A stretch of 64,000 nucleotides of DNA from Nocardia xishanensis NBRC 101358 (GTDB taxonomy: Bacteria > Actinomycetota > Actinomycetes > Mycobacteriales > Mycobacteriaceae), in contig NZ_BDCF01000034.1 in NCBI RefSeq assembly GCF_001613365.1, forward strand, positions 16,458 through 80,457, read 5' to 3'. Below the pieces are notes generated by a model. It had not been told where the DNA came from and searched no databases. It saw nothing but the letters and a program-made list of their open reading frames with translations. Each line of letters begins with the position of its first letter. The stretch's first letter is position 1. Below, one piece after another: positions 9,042 through 16,980 of this stretch. Both the position numbers and the translations under genes were made by a program.

Positions 9042-9806
9042 TCAGTGCGCGAGCCGCGCCAGGCGATGATGCAGTTCGCCCGCCCAGTCGACGCCGCCGA
9101 GGTGCTGGTAGTCGACCCACAGCGCGTCGAACACGTCGCGTCCCTCGGAGATCCAGCCGCCGCGCTTGTCGGCCTCCAGTACCACGCTCATGCCGGTCTC
9201 GGTCGCGACGAAGGTGACCTCGAGCTGGTTCAGTCGCGGGTAGTGCGGCGAGCCCGCGAACTCGATCTCCTGATAGAACGGCAACGTCTGCGGCGTGTTG
9301 TGCACCCGTCCCGCCTCCACGTCGGCGCTGCGCAGGTGAAAACCCAAGCGCTCCACGGCCTCCAGCAGCACGTGCTGGGCGGGCAGCGCGCCGACGCCGA
9401 TCGGGTCGGTGTCGGCGGCGTCGACGGCGCCGTGGATCTCCACGATCGTGCGCAGCGAGACCACCGTGCCCGGCAGGTGCCTGCCGTTGTAGAAGGTGAT
9501 CGGCGTTTCCATCGGGGCGCGGGCCGCGAAACGGAAATCCAGCACCGCGCCGGGCGGCAGGTGCAGCGGACCGTGCACCCCGGTGCGCCCGAACGCGATG
9601 TCGCGCACGGCTTCGTGGTCCTCGTACTCCTGCTCGGCCCTGGTCACGAATTCCACCGCGATGTGCGCGATGTCCTGCCCGACGTTCCCGCCGCGCAGCC
9701 GTACCAAGCCCTCGACCGTCCCGCCGGGCTGCACGCCGGGAGTGAACAACTCGGTCTCGACCTCGGCCCCGCCGACCCCCGCCGCCGCCAACAACTTCTT
9801 GAACAT
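9042..9806 (-). CDS. Spo0M/SpoOM-family protein
   Basis: A 254-residue cytosolic protein of the Spo0M family, which has an arrestin-like two-lobed beta-sandwich fold. It starts MFKKLLAAAGVGGAEV, and family positions such as the YNGRHLPG stretch are present. In Bacillus, Spo0M affects sporulation and cytoskeletal processes. This organism is not expected to sporulate, so the role here is unknown. GGGGAG lies about 9 nt before ATG 9806. It runs in the same direction as trpF upstream (131 nt away) and the ABC1 gene downstream. Confidence 0.88.
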   Translation of the reverse strand: MFKKLLAAAGVGGAEVETELFTPGVQPGGTVEGLVRLRGGNVGQDIAHIAVEFVTRAEQEYEDHEAVRDIAFGRTGVHGPLHLPPGAVLDFRFAARAPMETPITFYNGRHLPGTVVSLRTIVEIHGAVDAADTDPIGVGALPAQHVLLEAVERLGFHLRSADVEAGRVHNTPQTLPFYQEIEFAGSPHYPRLNQLEVTFVATETGMSVVLEADKRGGWISEGRDVFDALWVDYQHLGGVDWAGELHHRLARLAH

Positions 9807-9937
9807 GCCCCGCAGTCTCCCCGCCCCGCCTTACCGACACCTTGTCGTTCACTTACCGTGTGACCAACGTCATCGGCAGCCTCACAGAGTCTCCGTCAGC
9901 TGCGGCCTGTGCGAGGCGTATGGGAGGTCTGTGCGCG

Positions 9938-10597
9938 TCAGGAGGAGGCGCTGTGCGCGGTGTTGACGAAGTCGGCGCAGGCGTCGGGGGATTTGTCGCC
10001 GGAGGGGTGTTCGACTCCGCTGTTGACGTCGACGGCGAATGGGCGGACCGTGCGGATGGCGTCGGCGACATTGGCCGCGTTCAGACCGCCCGCCAGGATG
10101 ACGGGACGGCCGAGCCCGCGCAGCTCGTCGACGATCGCGGCGCTCACGGACCAGTCGTGGGTGCGGCCGGTGCCGCCGAGGCGGTCGGTCGTGCGCGAAT
10201 CCAGCAGAACCGCATCGCAATCCGCCGCGGCCGAGCGGGCGGCGTCCATGGCCTCGGAGCCGGTGACGTGCACCGCACGGATGATCCGGTGCACCGAGGC
10301 CGCGCGGACCTGCCGAACGGTCTCGTCGGTCACCAGACCGTGGATCTGGATGGCGTCCACGCCGACGCGTTCGGCGAGGTCGAGGATCGCCCCGGCGCTC
10401 TCCAGATGGGTGACCAGAACCCTGGTGACGAAGGGCGGCGTCTGCCCGGCGAGCCGAGCGGCCCGGTCGGCGTCGAGCGCGTCCTCGCTGACGTGGGTGA
10501 CGCCCGCGATGAATCCGACCGCGTCGGCGCCGGCCGCGATCGCGATCCGCAGATCGCTCTCCGACCTGATTCCGCACAGCTTCGCACGCACCGGCAC
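9938..10597 (-). CDS. trpF: Phosphoribosylanthranilate isomerase (stand-alone TrpF)
   Basis: Catalyses the Amadori rearrangement of phosphoribosylanthranilate in tryptophan synthesis. The 219-residue TIM barrel has the catalytic Cys in KLCGI near residue 8 and the catalytic Asp in LLDSRTTD near residue 132, followed by GGTGRTHDW and the phosphate-binding ILAGGLNAANV and NSGVE. Many actinobacteria lack trpF because the bifunctional PriA does this step, so a complete separate copy is unusual. It is monocistronic. A TATCGT box 7 nt before GTG 10597 suggests a leaderless transcript. Confidence 0.9.
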   Translation of the reverse strand: MPVRAKLCGIRSESDLRIAIAAGADAVGFIAGVTHVSEDALDADRAARLAGQTPPFVTRVLVTHLESAGAILDLAERVGVDAIQIHGLVTDETVRQVRAASVHRIIRAVHVTGSEAMDAARSAAADCDAVLLDSRTTDRLGGTGRTHDWSVSAAIVDELRGLGRPVILAGGLNAANVADAIRTVRPFAVDVNSGVEHPSGDKSPDACADFVNTAHSASS

Positions 10598-10604
10598 CGG
10601 GGCA

Positions 10605-10610
10605 ACGATA
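10605..10610 (-). promoter_or_regulatory. -10 box of a leaderless trpF promoter
   Basis: TATCGT on the minus strand ends exactly 7 nt before the trpF GTG, the spacing expected if transcription starts on the first base of the start codon. No Shine-Dalgarno sequence is present. Confidence 0.55.
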
Positions 10611-10627
10611 CCGTCGCGGAAACGAGA

Positions 10628-10660
10628 ACGGCCCCGGGACCTTTGGGTCTCCGGGGCCGT
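10628..10660 (-). terminator. Hairpin terminator after the acyltransferase gene
   Basis: A 10-bp stem ACGGCCCCGG / CCGGGGCCGT, extended inside by GAC/GTC, 11 nt beyond the acyltransferase stop. It separates that gene from the trpF promoter. Confidence 0.75.
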
Positions 10661-10670
10661 CCTGGGAAGG

Positions 10671-11393
10671 TCAGCTGGCGGCGGTGTCGGGGATGCGGGC
10701 CGCTTCCGGCTTCGAGCCGGAGGGGACGCCCTTGAGGCTGTGGGCGTAGACGTCGACGTACTCCTGGCCGCTCAGGCGCATGAGCTCGTACATGACCTCG
10801 TCGGTGACGGCGCGTTCGACGAAGCGGTTGCCGCCCATGCCCTCGTAGCGGGAGAAGTCGATCGGGGCGCCGAACTTGATGGTGACCTTGCGGCGGCGCC
10901 ACTTGAAGGGGCCGGGCGGGGAGACCTCGTTGGTGCCGATGACCGCGACCGGGATGACGGGCACGCCGGTCTCGAGCGCCAGGCGGGCCAGGCCGGTCTT
11001 GCCCTTGTAGAGACGACCGTCGGGGGAGCGGGTGCCCTCCGGGTAGAGGCCGACCAGGCGGCCCTCGTCGAGCAGCTTGCGGGCGGCGTTCAGCGCGTCC
11101 TCGGCGGCGTCCGCGCCGCTGCGGTCGATCGGGTACTGACCGGTGGCGCTGAAGAAGAACTTCTGCAGGCGCCCCTTGAGACCGGGGGTGTTGAAGTATT
11201 CGGCCTTGGCCAGGTAGTTGATGCGCCGCGGACTGGTCAGCGGAGCGAACAACCAGTCGGCGAAGGATAGATGGTTACCCGCCATGATGGCCGGCCCGTC
11301 CGCCGGGATGTTCTCCACGCCTTCGACGGTGGGCCGATTGTAGAGATGAATGAACGGTCCCAGCAGCACGAACTTCAGCAGCCAGTAGAACAT
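10671..11393 (-). CDS. 1-acylglycerol-3-phosphate acyltransferase-like protein (PlsC family)
   Basis: A membrane-associated acyltransferase of 240 residues. The catalytic HX4D motif is NHLSFAD (near residue 42) and the glycerophosphate-binding motif YPEGTRSP is near residue 115. A hydrophobic start (FYWLLKFVLLGP) would anchor it. ATG 11393 is chosen for the GGAAGG site about 5 nt upstream. It occupies the place of Rv2182c in the conserved block with the ArsA-like ATPase and SRPBCC genes. The likely role is phospholipid or envelope lipid acylation; the exact acceptor is not shown. It ends in a hairpin terminator. Confidence 0.88.
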   Translation of the reverse strand: MFYWLLKFVLLGPFIHLYNRPTVEGVENIPADGPAIMAGNHLSFADWLFAPLTSPRRINYLAKAEYFNTPGLKGRLQKFFFSATGQYPIDRSGADAAEDALNAARKLLDEGRLVGLYPEGTRSPDGRLYKGKTGLARLALETGVPVIPVAVIGTNEVSPPGPFKWRRRKVTIKFGAPIDFSRYEGMGGNRFVERAVTDEVMYELMRLSGQEYVDVYAHSLKGVPSGSKPEAARIPDTAAS

Positions 11394-11573
11394 GACGTCC
11401 TTCCCCCGGGACCGGGATAGTAGCGGGCAACCTGCGTCAGTTGCCGACTTTACCGCTGGTCCCACATCACATCCAATCTCAGCGATGGATCTCACCACAA
11501 TCGGGTCGGCGCGGGCATCGAAGGACCCTCCGCGGCGGGCTGATTCGAACGGATGTGCCCGTGCGCGCGGCGG

Positions 11574-12587
11574 TCAGCGTCCGCTGCGGGCGACCCGCGA
11601 CGAGCGCCGCCCCGGCTCGCCGAGCACGGCGCGCGCCAGTTCGGCCGCGCCGATCATGCCCGCCGCCTCCCCGAGCTGGGTGGTGCGGATGCGGGCAAGC
11701 GGCCGGTGTCCCGCGCCGGTGACGGCGCGGGCGTATTCCTCGCGCGCGTCGTCGAGGAACAGCGGGGCCGAACTGCTCACGCCGCCCGCGATGACGATCA
11801 GGTCGGGATCGAAGATGTCGCTGACGAAGGCCAGCCCGAGCCCGAGCCAGTGCGCGAAATCGGCCATCGCGGCGAGCGCGACGGGGTCGCCGTCCTGGGC
11901 CGCGCCCGCCACCCGCCTGCCGGTGAGCGAGCCGGGATCGCGGGACGCCTCTCTGGCCAATACCGTCGAGCGGCCCGGGTCGGTGGCCAGCAATTCGATG
12001 GCTGTTTCGGCGAGGGCGGTTCCGCTGCAATATCTTTCCCAGCAACCGTGCTTGCCGCACGGGCAGGCCCTGCCGTGCGGGACCACTTGCAGATGGCCGA
12101 GTTCCGGTGCGACGCCGTGCGTTCCGCGGTAGAGCGTGCCCTCGATGAGCAGCGCGGCGCCGACGCCGGTGCCGATCGCGATGAGCACCACGTTGTGCCC
12201 GCCCGCCGCCGCGCCGAACCGGTACTCCGCCCACACGGCGGCGTTGGCGTCGTGCTCGAGGATCACCGGCAGCTCGAGACGCGCGGTGAGCCGCGCCGCG
12301 ACGGGCGCGTCCTTCCACGGCAGGTGCGGTGCGAATCGAACGGCGGAACGGTCGCCGCTGATGAAGCCAGCGACGGCGAGACCGACGGCGCCGATCCGGT
12401 GGCGACGGCGCAGTTCGCGCACGGCGCGATCGAGGGCGTCTTCCAGGGCGCGCTCGCTGTGCGGTGTCGGCGACTGCACGGTGTCGAGCACCTCGCCGTC
12501 GCCGTCCACCACCGAGGCGCGAATGTTGGTGCCGCCGACGTCGATTCCGACGGTCAGCGGGAGCGCGTCTGCCACCGGGTGCGTCAT
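11574..12587 (-). CDS. ROK-family sugar kinase (glucokinase-like)
   Basis: A 337-residue kinase of the ROK family, expected to phosphorylate glucose or a related hexose. It has the N-terminal phosphate loop GIDVGGTNIR, catalytic Asp in EHDANAA, sugar-binding ELGH and zinc-binding CPCGKHGCWE. No N-terminal helix-turn-helix is present, so it is an enzyme rather than a ROK repressor. Its ATG overlaps the stop of the upstream gene as ATGA, implying translational coupling to the repeat-tailed protein. Glucose specificity is inferred from similarity to actinobacterial glucokinases. Confidence 0.88.
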   Translation of the reverse strand: MTHPVADALPLTVGIDVGGTNIRASVVDGDGEVLDTVQSPTPHSERALEDALDRAVRELRRRHRIGAVGLAVAGFISGDRSAVRFAPHLPWKDAPVAARLTARLELPVILEHDANAAVWAEYRFGAAAGGHNVVLIAIGTGVGAALLIEGTLYRGTHGVAPELGHLQVVPHGRACPCGKHGCWERYCSGTALAETAIELLATDPGRSTVLAREASRDPGSLTGRRVAGAAQDGDPVALAAMADFAHWLGLGLAFVSDIFDPDLIVIAGGVSSSAPLFLDDAREEYARAVTGAGHRPLARIRTTQLGEAAGMIGAAELARAVLGEPGRRSSRVARSGR

Positions 12588-13540
12588 GCCTTGATCGTCA
12601 CGGGGATGCCGACGTATCCGGACCGCTTGCCCCCGGAGCGGGAACGCGTGGTCTGCTCCGGCGCGTCGGACGCCGCGGTGCGCTGGTCGTCCGAGCGCGC
12701 CGAGTAGGTGCGCTGGTCGGCTGCGCGTGCGGCGCCGGAGCGCTGGTCGTCCGAGCGTGTGGGGCTGGTGTGCTGGTCGGCCGAGGATGCGGCGTTGCTG
12801 CGCTGGCCGCCCGAGCGTGCGGCGTTGGTGCGTTGGTCGGTTGCGTGTGCGGCAGCGGTGTGCTGGCCGTCCGAGCGGGCGGCATCTGTGCGCTGATCAG
12901 CCGGTCGCGCGGCATCGGTGCTCTGATCGACCGGACGTGTGGAGCCGGAACGCCGGGACCTGTGATCGGAGCGTGACCCGTCTCGGCGCTGATGACCGCC
13001 GTGGGCCTCGTCCTGGCTCCTGGCCCCTCTGCGAGCGGCGGCCTGTCGATCGGTGGAACGCGCCGGATCGCCGTGCCGGTCACCGGGACGGGACGCGTCG
13101 CGGCCACCCGGCCGAGCCCCGGCATCTTGCCGGACGCCCGTGCGCGAGCCGCCGTCTCCCTCACCCGGCCTTGCCGCACCGGCGGTCCCGTGCGGCGCGT
13201 CGCCGGATCCCGGATGCCCTTGCCGCACATCGGTTTCCGGATCGTCGGTGGGCAGCAGCGGATCGACCGGCACCCCGGCCAGCGCCTCGCGCAACACCGT
13301 GACGATCGCGGTGCCGTGATCGGCGATCGCGGCGACCACGTCGTGGTGCTCGCCGCGCACCAGTGCGGCGGCCGCGCACACCGGGCACCAGCTGCACGCC
13401 GACCAGTCCGGCTGACCCTGCGCCGCGCTGCGCCGCAGCACCGGCTCGACGCGTTCGAGCACCGCCTCCGCCAGCAGCTTCAGTTCCTCGGCGAATTCGC
13501 TGAACCCGTCGCCGTGCGGGGCCGACATCCCGTTCTCCAT
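12584..13540 (-). CDS. Cys-motif protein with a tail of ten 10-residue repeats (Rv2183c position)
   Basis: A 318-residue protein of unknown function. The first 90 residues form a helical, probably folded domain with a compact cysteine cluster (CSWCPVC, near residues 49-55) that could bind metal. The rest is hydrophilic and low in complexity: an Arg/Gly/Asp-rich linker, then ten tandem decapeptides with consensus AARSADQRT plus one variable residue, and a short basic end. It starts 1 nt after the ArsA-like ATPase gene stops and overlaps the ROK kinase start (ATGA), so it sits inside an operon. Its place matches Rv2183c. The repeat tail is a notable elaboration. Confidence 0.75.
   Translation of the reverse strand: MENGMSAPHGDGFSEFAEELKLLAEAVLERVEPVLRRSAAQGQPDWSACSWCPVCAAAALVRGEHHDVVAAIADHGTAIVTVLREALAGVPVDPLLPTDDPETDVRQGHPGSGDAPHGTAGAARPGEGDGGSRTGVRQDAGARPGGRDASRPGDRHGDPARSTDRQAAARRGARSQDEAHGGHQRRDGSRSDHRSRRSGSTRPVDQSTDAARPADQRTDAARSDGQHTAAAHATDQRTNAARSGGQRSNAASSADQHTSPTRSDDQRSGAARAADQRTYSARSDDQRTAASDAPEQTTRSRSGGKRSGYVGIPVTIKA
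12651..12950 (-). repeat. Ten in-frame 30-bp tandem repeats
   Basis: Units start every 30 bp from 12651 to 12921 (plus-strand core GCGCTGGTCGTCCGAGCG and variants). Nine are clear and the outermost (12651-12680) is more diverged. The frame is kept, giving ten decapeptides. The units differ at many synonymous and some non-synonymous sites, so this is an old or selected repeat rather than a fresh slippage product. Confidence 0.9.
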
Positions 13541-13541
13541 C

Positions 13542-14867
13542 TCAGCGCGCCTCTTGCGTCAGCGGCCACACGTCGGGGTCGGGGCGGAAGCGCACGACCA
13601 GGTAGCCGCTCTCGAGTTCGGCGTCGTCGACCATGCACCGCCGCAACACCGGAGCCAAGCGCACCCGGCGTCGCACCCCGTCCGCTCCCACGATCAAATC
13701 GTCCTCCACTCGTCCCAGTCGCAGCGTCGCCGGATCGACGACGGGCAGGTGCATCCGCATCGCGTACACCGAATGCAGACCCGTGCCCGATTCCAATCGA
13801 ACCACCGGTTCACCGGAACGTGCGTGAACCTCCGCTGGATTGTCGCCCAGCATAAATGCCGTTCCGGCGTCTGACGCGCCGGAACCGACGGCGTAGGAAA
13901 GCGCTTGCAGCGAACCGAGACCCACCGGCTCCGCGCCGGTGTGCTGAGCGATCAGCACCGGGGTGCCGCGCATGGCCTTGCTCAGCCCTTCGATGACGTC
14001 GTGCTGCTCGGCGCGCCGGTTGTGGTACCAGTGCACGGCGGGATGGACGGCGTCGGCCGGACCGGACGGTTCGGGCATCGGCGGCAGCACCTTGTTGACG
14101 ATCACCGCGTCCAGCCGCAGACCGAGCAGCGCCGCGGCCGAGCGCACCCGCTCGGACTCGGCGAGCGCGACTCGTTCGGCGACGGTGACCAGCCGAGCTC
14201 CGGTGCGGTCGTGATCGGCGAGCAGGTCGCGCACCTCGCCCACGGCGGCGACGATCCGATCCACCGTTGCCGCGAGCACCGCCCGCCGCAGGTCGGTGCC
14301 GATGGTGCTCATCGCCCGCGCGTGCGGGGGCCATATCCGTTCCATATAGCCGAGCAGGGCGTCGGGCGCGGTGACGATGCGCAGCATGTCCGCGGAGGGC
14401 GGACAGTCCACGACGATGACGTCCCAGTCGTTCTCGTCGGCGAACTGCGCGATCTCCACCAGCATCAGCAGTTCCTGCACGCCGGGCAGGCCGGTCAGTT
14501 CGGCGGGATCCAGAGCGGCCAGATCGATGCCGTGATCGTGGGTGTGCGCGCCGCCCGCGGACAGCATCCGCGTCACCTCGCGGAACCGATCCTCCAGCAG
14601 CGCCAGCGAATCCACCTCGATGACGTCGAGTCCCGGCAGCACCCTGGCGATTCCGGTCACGGTGCCTGGGTCGTGCGGGAAACGGAAACCGAGCGCGTCG
14701 CCGAGCGAGTGCGCTTGGTCGAGGGAGGCCAGCAGGACGGTCTGCCCGGCGCGGGCATAGGACATGGCGGTCGCGCAGGCCAGCGTGGTCTTGCCGACGC
14801 CGCCCTTGCCGACGTACAGCTCGAGCCTGGTCGGCTCGCGTCGGCCGCGCTTCTGCTGCCCGGTCAG
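13542..14867 (-). CDS. ArsA/GET3-like P-loop ATPase (Rv2184c type), apparent CTG start
   Basis: A soluble SIMIBI-class ATPase of about 441 residues. The deviant Walker A loop GKGGVGKTT is near residue 22, and a Walker-B-like VIVDCPPSADML follows in the middle. ArsA/GET3 relatives couple ATP hydrolysis to cargo or metalloid handling; the actinobacterial branch is uncharacterised. No ATG, GTG or TTG occurs in frame before the Walker A loop: the first ATG (14765) would delete it. The likely start is CTG at 14867, overlapping the SRPBCC stop as CTGA, which also fits the coupled spacing in this operon. It is followed 1 nt later by the Cys-motif protein. Confidence 0.85.
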   Translation of the reverse strand: MTGQQKRGRREPTRLELYVGKGGVGKTTLACATAMSYARAGQTVLLASLDQAHSLGDALGFRFPHDPGTVTGIARVLPGLDVIEVDSLALLEDRFREVTRMLSAGGAHTHDHGIDLAALDPAELTGLPGVQELLMLVEIAQFADENDWDVIVVDCPPSADMLRIVTAPDALLGYMERIWPPHARAMSTIGTDLRRAVLAATVDRIVAAVGEVRDLLADHDRTGARLVTVAERVALAESERVRSAAALLGLRLDAVIVNKVLPPMPEPSGPADAVHPAVHWYHNRRAEQHDVIEGLSKAMRGTPVLIAQHTGAEPVGLGSLQALSYAVGSGASDAGTAFMLGDNPAEVHARSGEPVVRLESGTGLHSVYAMRMHLPVVDPATLRLGRVEDDLIVGADGVRRRVRLAPVLRRCMVDDAELESGYLVVRFRPDPDVWPLTQEAR

Positions 14868-15301
14868 CCTTCGACCCGCTTCTTCAGTTCCTTCAGCGCG
14901 GTGTCGGTGATGACCTTCTCGGCCTTGCGCTTGAACATGCCGATCATCGGGATGTTGAGATCCACGGTGAGTTCGTAGACCACCAGCGTGTTGCCGTCGG
15001 GCTGATCGATGAGCTCGTAGGTGCCGTCCTGGGCCTTCTGCAGATCACCGCTGATCAGCTTCCAGCTGACCGCCTTGTCGTCGGCGCGCCAGGTGTAGGT
15101 CAGCACGTAGGTGTCCTTGACGACGCCCGCGTCGAGCACGAAGCGTGCGGTGCGAGCCCGGCCGTCGGGACCCTCCTCCAGCACTTCGACGGACTTCGCA
15201 GCCGAGACCCACTCCGGGTAGGACTCCAGATCGGCGATGACGGACATCACTCGCTGCGAGGGGGCCTCGATGAGGATCGACCTCTGGGTCCGGTCGGCCA
15301 T
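14864..15301 (-). CDS. SRPBCC (START-like) lipid-binding protein, Rv2185c type
   Basis: A 145-residue single-domain SRPBCC/polyketide-cyclase-like protein with a hydrophobic ligand cavity. The start reads MADRTQRSI and the end KKRVEG, as in the mycobacterial Rv2185c family, which supports ATG 15301 over a TTG 9 nt upstream. The C-terminal helix contains the family stretch PMIGMFKRKAE. It overlaps the ArsA-like ATPase gene by the CTGA junction, so the two are probably co-translated. The ligand is unknown; a lipid is plausible. Confidence 0.85.
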   Translation of the reverse strand: MADRTQRSILIEAPSQRVMSVIADLESYPEWVSAAKSVEVLEEGPDGRARTARFVLDAGVVKDTYVLTYTWRADDKAVSWKLISGDLQKAQDGTYELIDQPDGNTLVVYELTVDLNIPMIGMFKRKAEKVITDTALKELKKRVEG

Positions 15302-15364
15302 GGTGGTCAACGGTTCCTTTCGGTGTCGAGTGGCCGCGCCGGTGCGGCGGCGCCGCCGCGGTGC

Positions 15365-15760
15365 TCAGCCTGCCTGCGGCACGGCGGGCGTCACCCCGGC
15401 CGGACGACCAGCCTCGAGCCGCGCCTTGATATCGAACGACATGTTCTTGCCCGCGACCCGGCGTGCCCGGTTGGCGGCCGACAACTCGCGCGGCGACATC
15501 CCTTCCACGCCCCGCGGTTCGCAGTGCAGGAAGTAATGCAGGATGACCCCGTCCAGCGCGGGCTCGAGCCACACCTCCATGGTGCCCGTCAGCGCTCCGG
15601 AAACCGACCAGCGAATTCCCTTGTCGCCGCGGTCCTCTCGGACGTCGAGCGTGAGATCGGGCCACCACTGGCGCCATTTGCCCGGGCCATCGAGCACCTG
15701 CGCGACCGCCGCGCCCGAGGCGGCGACGAACGTCTGGTCCGCGACCTGAATACTGCTCAC
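15365..15760 (-). CDS. SRPBCC-family protein, Rv2186c type
   Basis: A second SRPBCC protein, 131 residues, with the WRQWWPDL and WLEPALDG positions typical of the small actinobacterial family at the Rv2186c place. It precedes the other SRPBCC gene by 63 nt in the same direction. GTG 15760 is used because a TACGCT box lies 7 nt upstream, suggesting that transcription of this block starts directly on the codon. Probably a cytosolic lipid- or isoprenoid-binding protein; ligand unknown. Confidence 0.82.
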   Translation of the reverse strand: MSSIQVADQTFVAASGAAVAQVLDGPGKWRQWWPDLTLDVREDRGDKGIRWSVSGALTGTMEVWLEPALDGVILHYFLHCEPRGVEGMSPRELSAANRARRVAGKNMSFDIKARLEAGRPAGVTPAVPQAG

Positions 15761-15767
15761 ACCGCTG

Positions 15768-15773
15768 AGCGTA
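15768..15773 (-). promoter_or_regulatory. -10 box of a leaderless promoter for the SRPBCC/ATPase operon
   Basis: Minus-strand TACGCT ends 7 nt before GTG 15760. The geometry matches that seen before trpF, pimB and several other genes here. Confidence 0.5.
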
Positions 15774-15789
15774 GTTGATCGGGGTTCAC

Positions 15790-16917
15790 TCAGCGGAGGA
15801 GGTGGCGCAGGCGCGCGCCGAGGGTGTCCCAGCGCCAGTTCTCCTCCACCCAGGCGCGACCCGCGGCGCCCATGGCCGCGGCGGCGTCACGGTCGGCGAG
15901 GATGTCCACCAGCGCGTCGGCGATCTCGGTGACCTTGCGTCCGTCGACCACCCGGCCGGTCTTGCCCTCCAGCACGGTTTCCGGCGCGCCGCCGGAACGG
16001 CCGGCGACCACGGGGACGCCGCTGGCCGAGGCTTCCAGATACACGATGCCGAGGCCTTCGACATCGAGACCGGCGCCGCGAGTACGGCACGGCATGGCGA
16101 AGACGTCGGCGATGGTGTGGTGCGCGGCGAGTTCGGCCGATGGCGCCCGGCCGGTGAAGATCACGCTGTCGGTGACGCCGAGCGCGACGGCGAGACCGCG
16201 CAGTTTGTCCTCGTAGGGCCCGCCGCCCGCGATCACCAGCACCGCGCCGTCGACGCGGTCGCGGATCTCGCGCATCGCCGCGATCAGCGCGTCCTGGCCT
16301 TTGCGCGGGACCAGCCGGGACAGGCACAGGATGGTCGGGCGGTCGCCGAGCCCGTAGCGCGCGCGTAGCTCGGCTCGTGCCTCCGGGTCGGGACGGAACA
16401 CGTCGGTATCGACGCCGGGCGGCAGGTATTCCAGCGCCGCGTCCGCGCCGAAGGCCGAGGCGAACCGGCCACGGGTGTACTTGCTGACATAGGTGACGAC
16501 GTCGGTGTGCCTGCCGATCGCGCCGAGCGCCTGTCGCGCGCCAGGCAGCATCGACCAGCCCACCTCGTGCCCGTGCGTGCTGGCCAGAATGCGCTCGGCC
16601 CCGGCCCTGCGCAGCCGCGGTGAGAGCAGCGCCAGCGGCGCCGCCGCGCCGAACCAGACGGTGTCGCACTTCTCGTCGCGCAGCAGCCGCGCGGCCCGGC
16701 GCAGCACCAGCGGCGTCGGCAACATCAGGGTGGTGGGATGACGCACCACCTGGAACTTCTGCTTGGCATCGAACTTCAGGTGCGAGTCGCCGCGCCAGCG
16801 CGGCGCGTACACCACCAGATCGTCGGGCGGTAGCTGTCCGGCGAGCGCCTGCAGATACGACTGGATACCGCCCGGCCGTGGCGGGAAATCATTGGTAACC
16901 AGCAGAGTTCGGGCCAT
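15790..16917 (-). CDS. pimB: GDP-mannose-dependent alpha-(1-6)-phosphatidylinositol monomannoside mannosyltransferase
   Basis: A GT4 (GT-B fold) mannosyltransferase of 375 residues that adds the second mannose to phosphatidylinositol monomannoside on the cytosolic membrane face. It shows the N-terminal NDFPPRPGGIQSYL loop, the donor-domain start LCLSRLVPRKGQD and the C-terminal EGLGIVYLEA with the catalytic E-x7-E pattern of GT4 enzymes. The order next to the NlpC/P60 and SRPBCC genes is that of Rv2188c; the fadD15 gene found beside it in M. tuberculosis is absent. ATG 16917 has a TAGGTT box 7 nt upstream. Confidence 0.92.
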   Translation of the reverse strand: MARTLLVTNDFPPRPGGIQSYLQALAGQLPPDDLVVYAPRWRGDSHLKFDAKQKFQVVRHPTTLMLPTPLVLRRAARLLRDEKCDTVWFGAAAPLALLSPRLRRAGAERILASTHGHEVGWSMLPGARQALGAIGRHTDVVTYVSKYTRGRFASAFGADAALEYLPPGVDTDVFRPDPEARAELRARYGLGDRPTILCLSRLVPRKGQDALIAAMREIRDRVDGAVLVIAGGGPYEDKLRGLAVALGVTDSVIFTGRAPSAELAAHHTIADVFAMPCRTRGAGLDVEGLGIVYLEASASGVPVVAGRSGGAPETVLEGKTGRVVDGRKVTEIADALVDILADRDAAAAMGAAGRAWVEENWRWDTLGARLRHLLR

Positions 16918-16924
16918 GGGGGAC

Positions 16925-16930
16925 AACCTA
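16925..16930 (-). promoter_or_regulatory. -10 box of a leaderless pimB promoter
   Basis: Minus-strand TAGGTT ends 7 nt before the pimB ATG. There is no Shine-Dalgarno sequence in the 7-nt spacer. Confidence 0.5.
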
Positions 16931-16980
16931 CTTGGTGGGATCGGCGCGCCGCCGCTCCGGTCGGGCTGCGCGGGGACGGA

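Noticed and set aside
12651..12950. Possible CRISPR array
   Set aside because: Units are contiguous 30-bp tandem repeats with no spacers, kept in frame within a coding sequence. The 18-bp array at 58291-58506 is rejected for the same reason.
13542..14867. Frameshift or truncation in the ArsA-like ATPase gene
   Set aside because: The reading frame continues unbroken through the Walker A loop; only the start codon is unusual.
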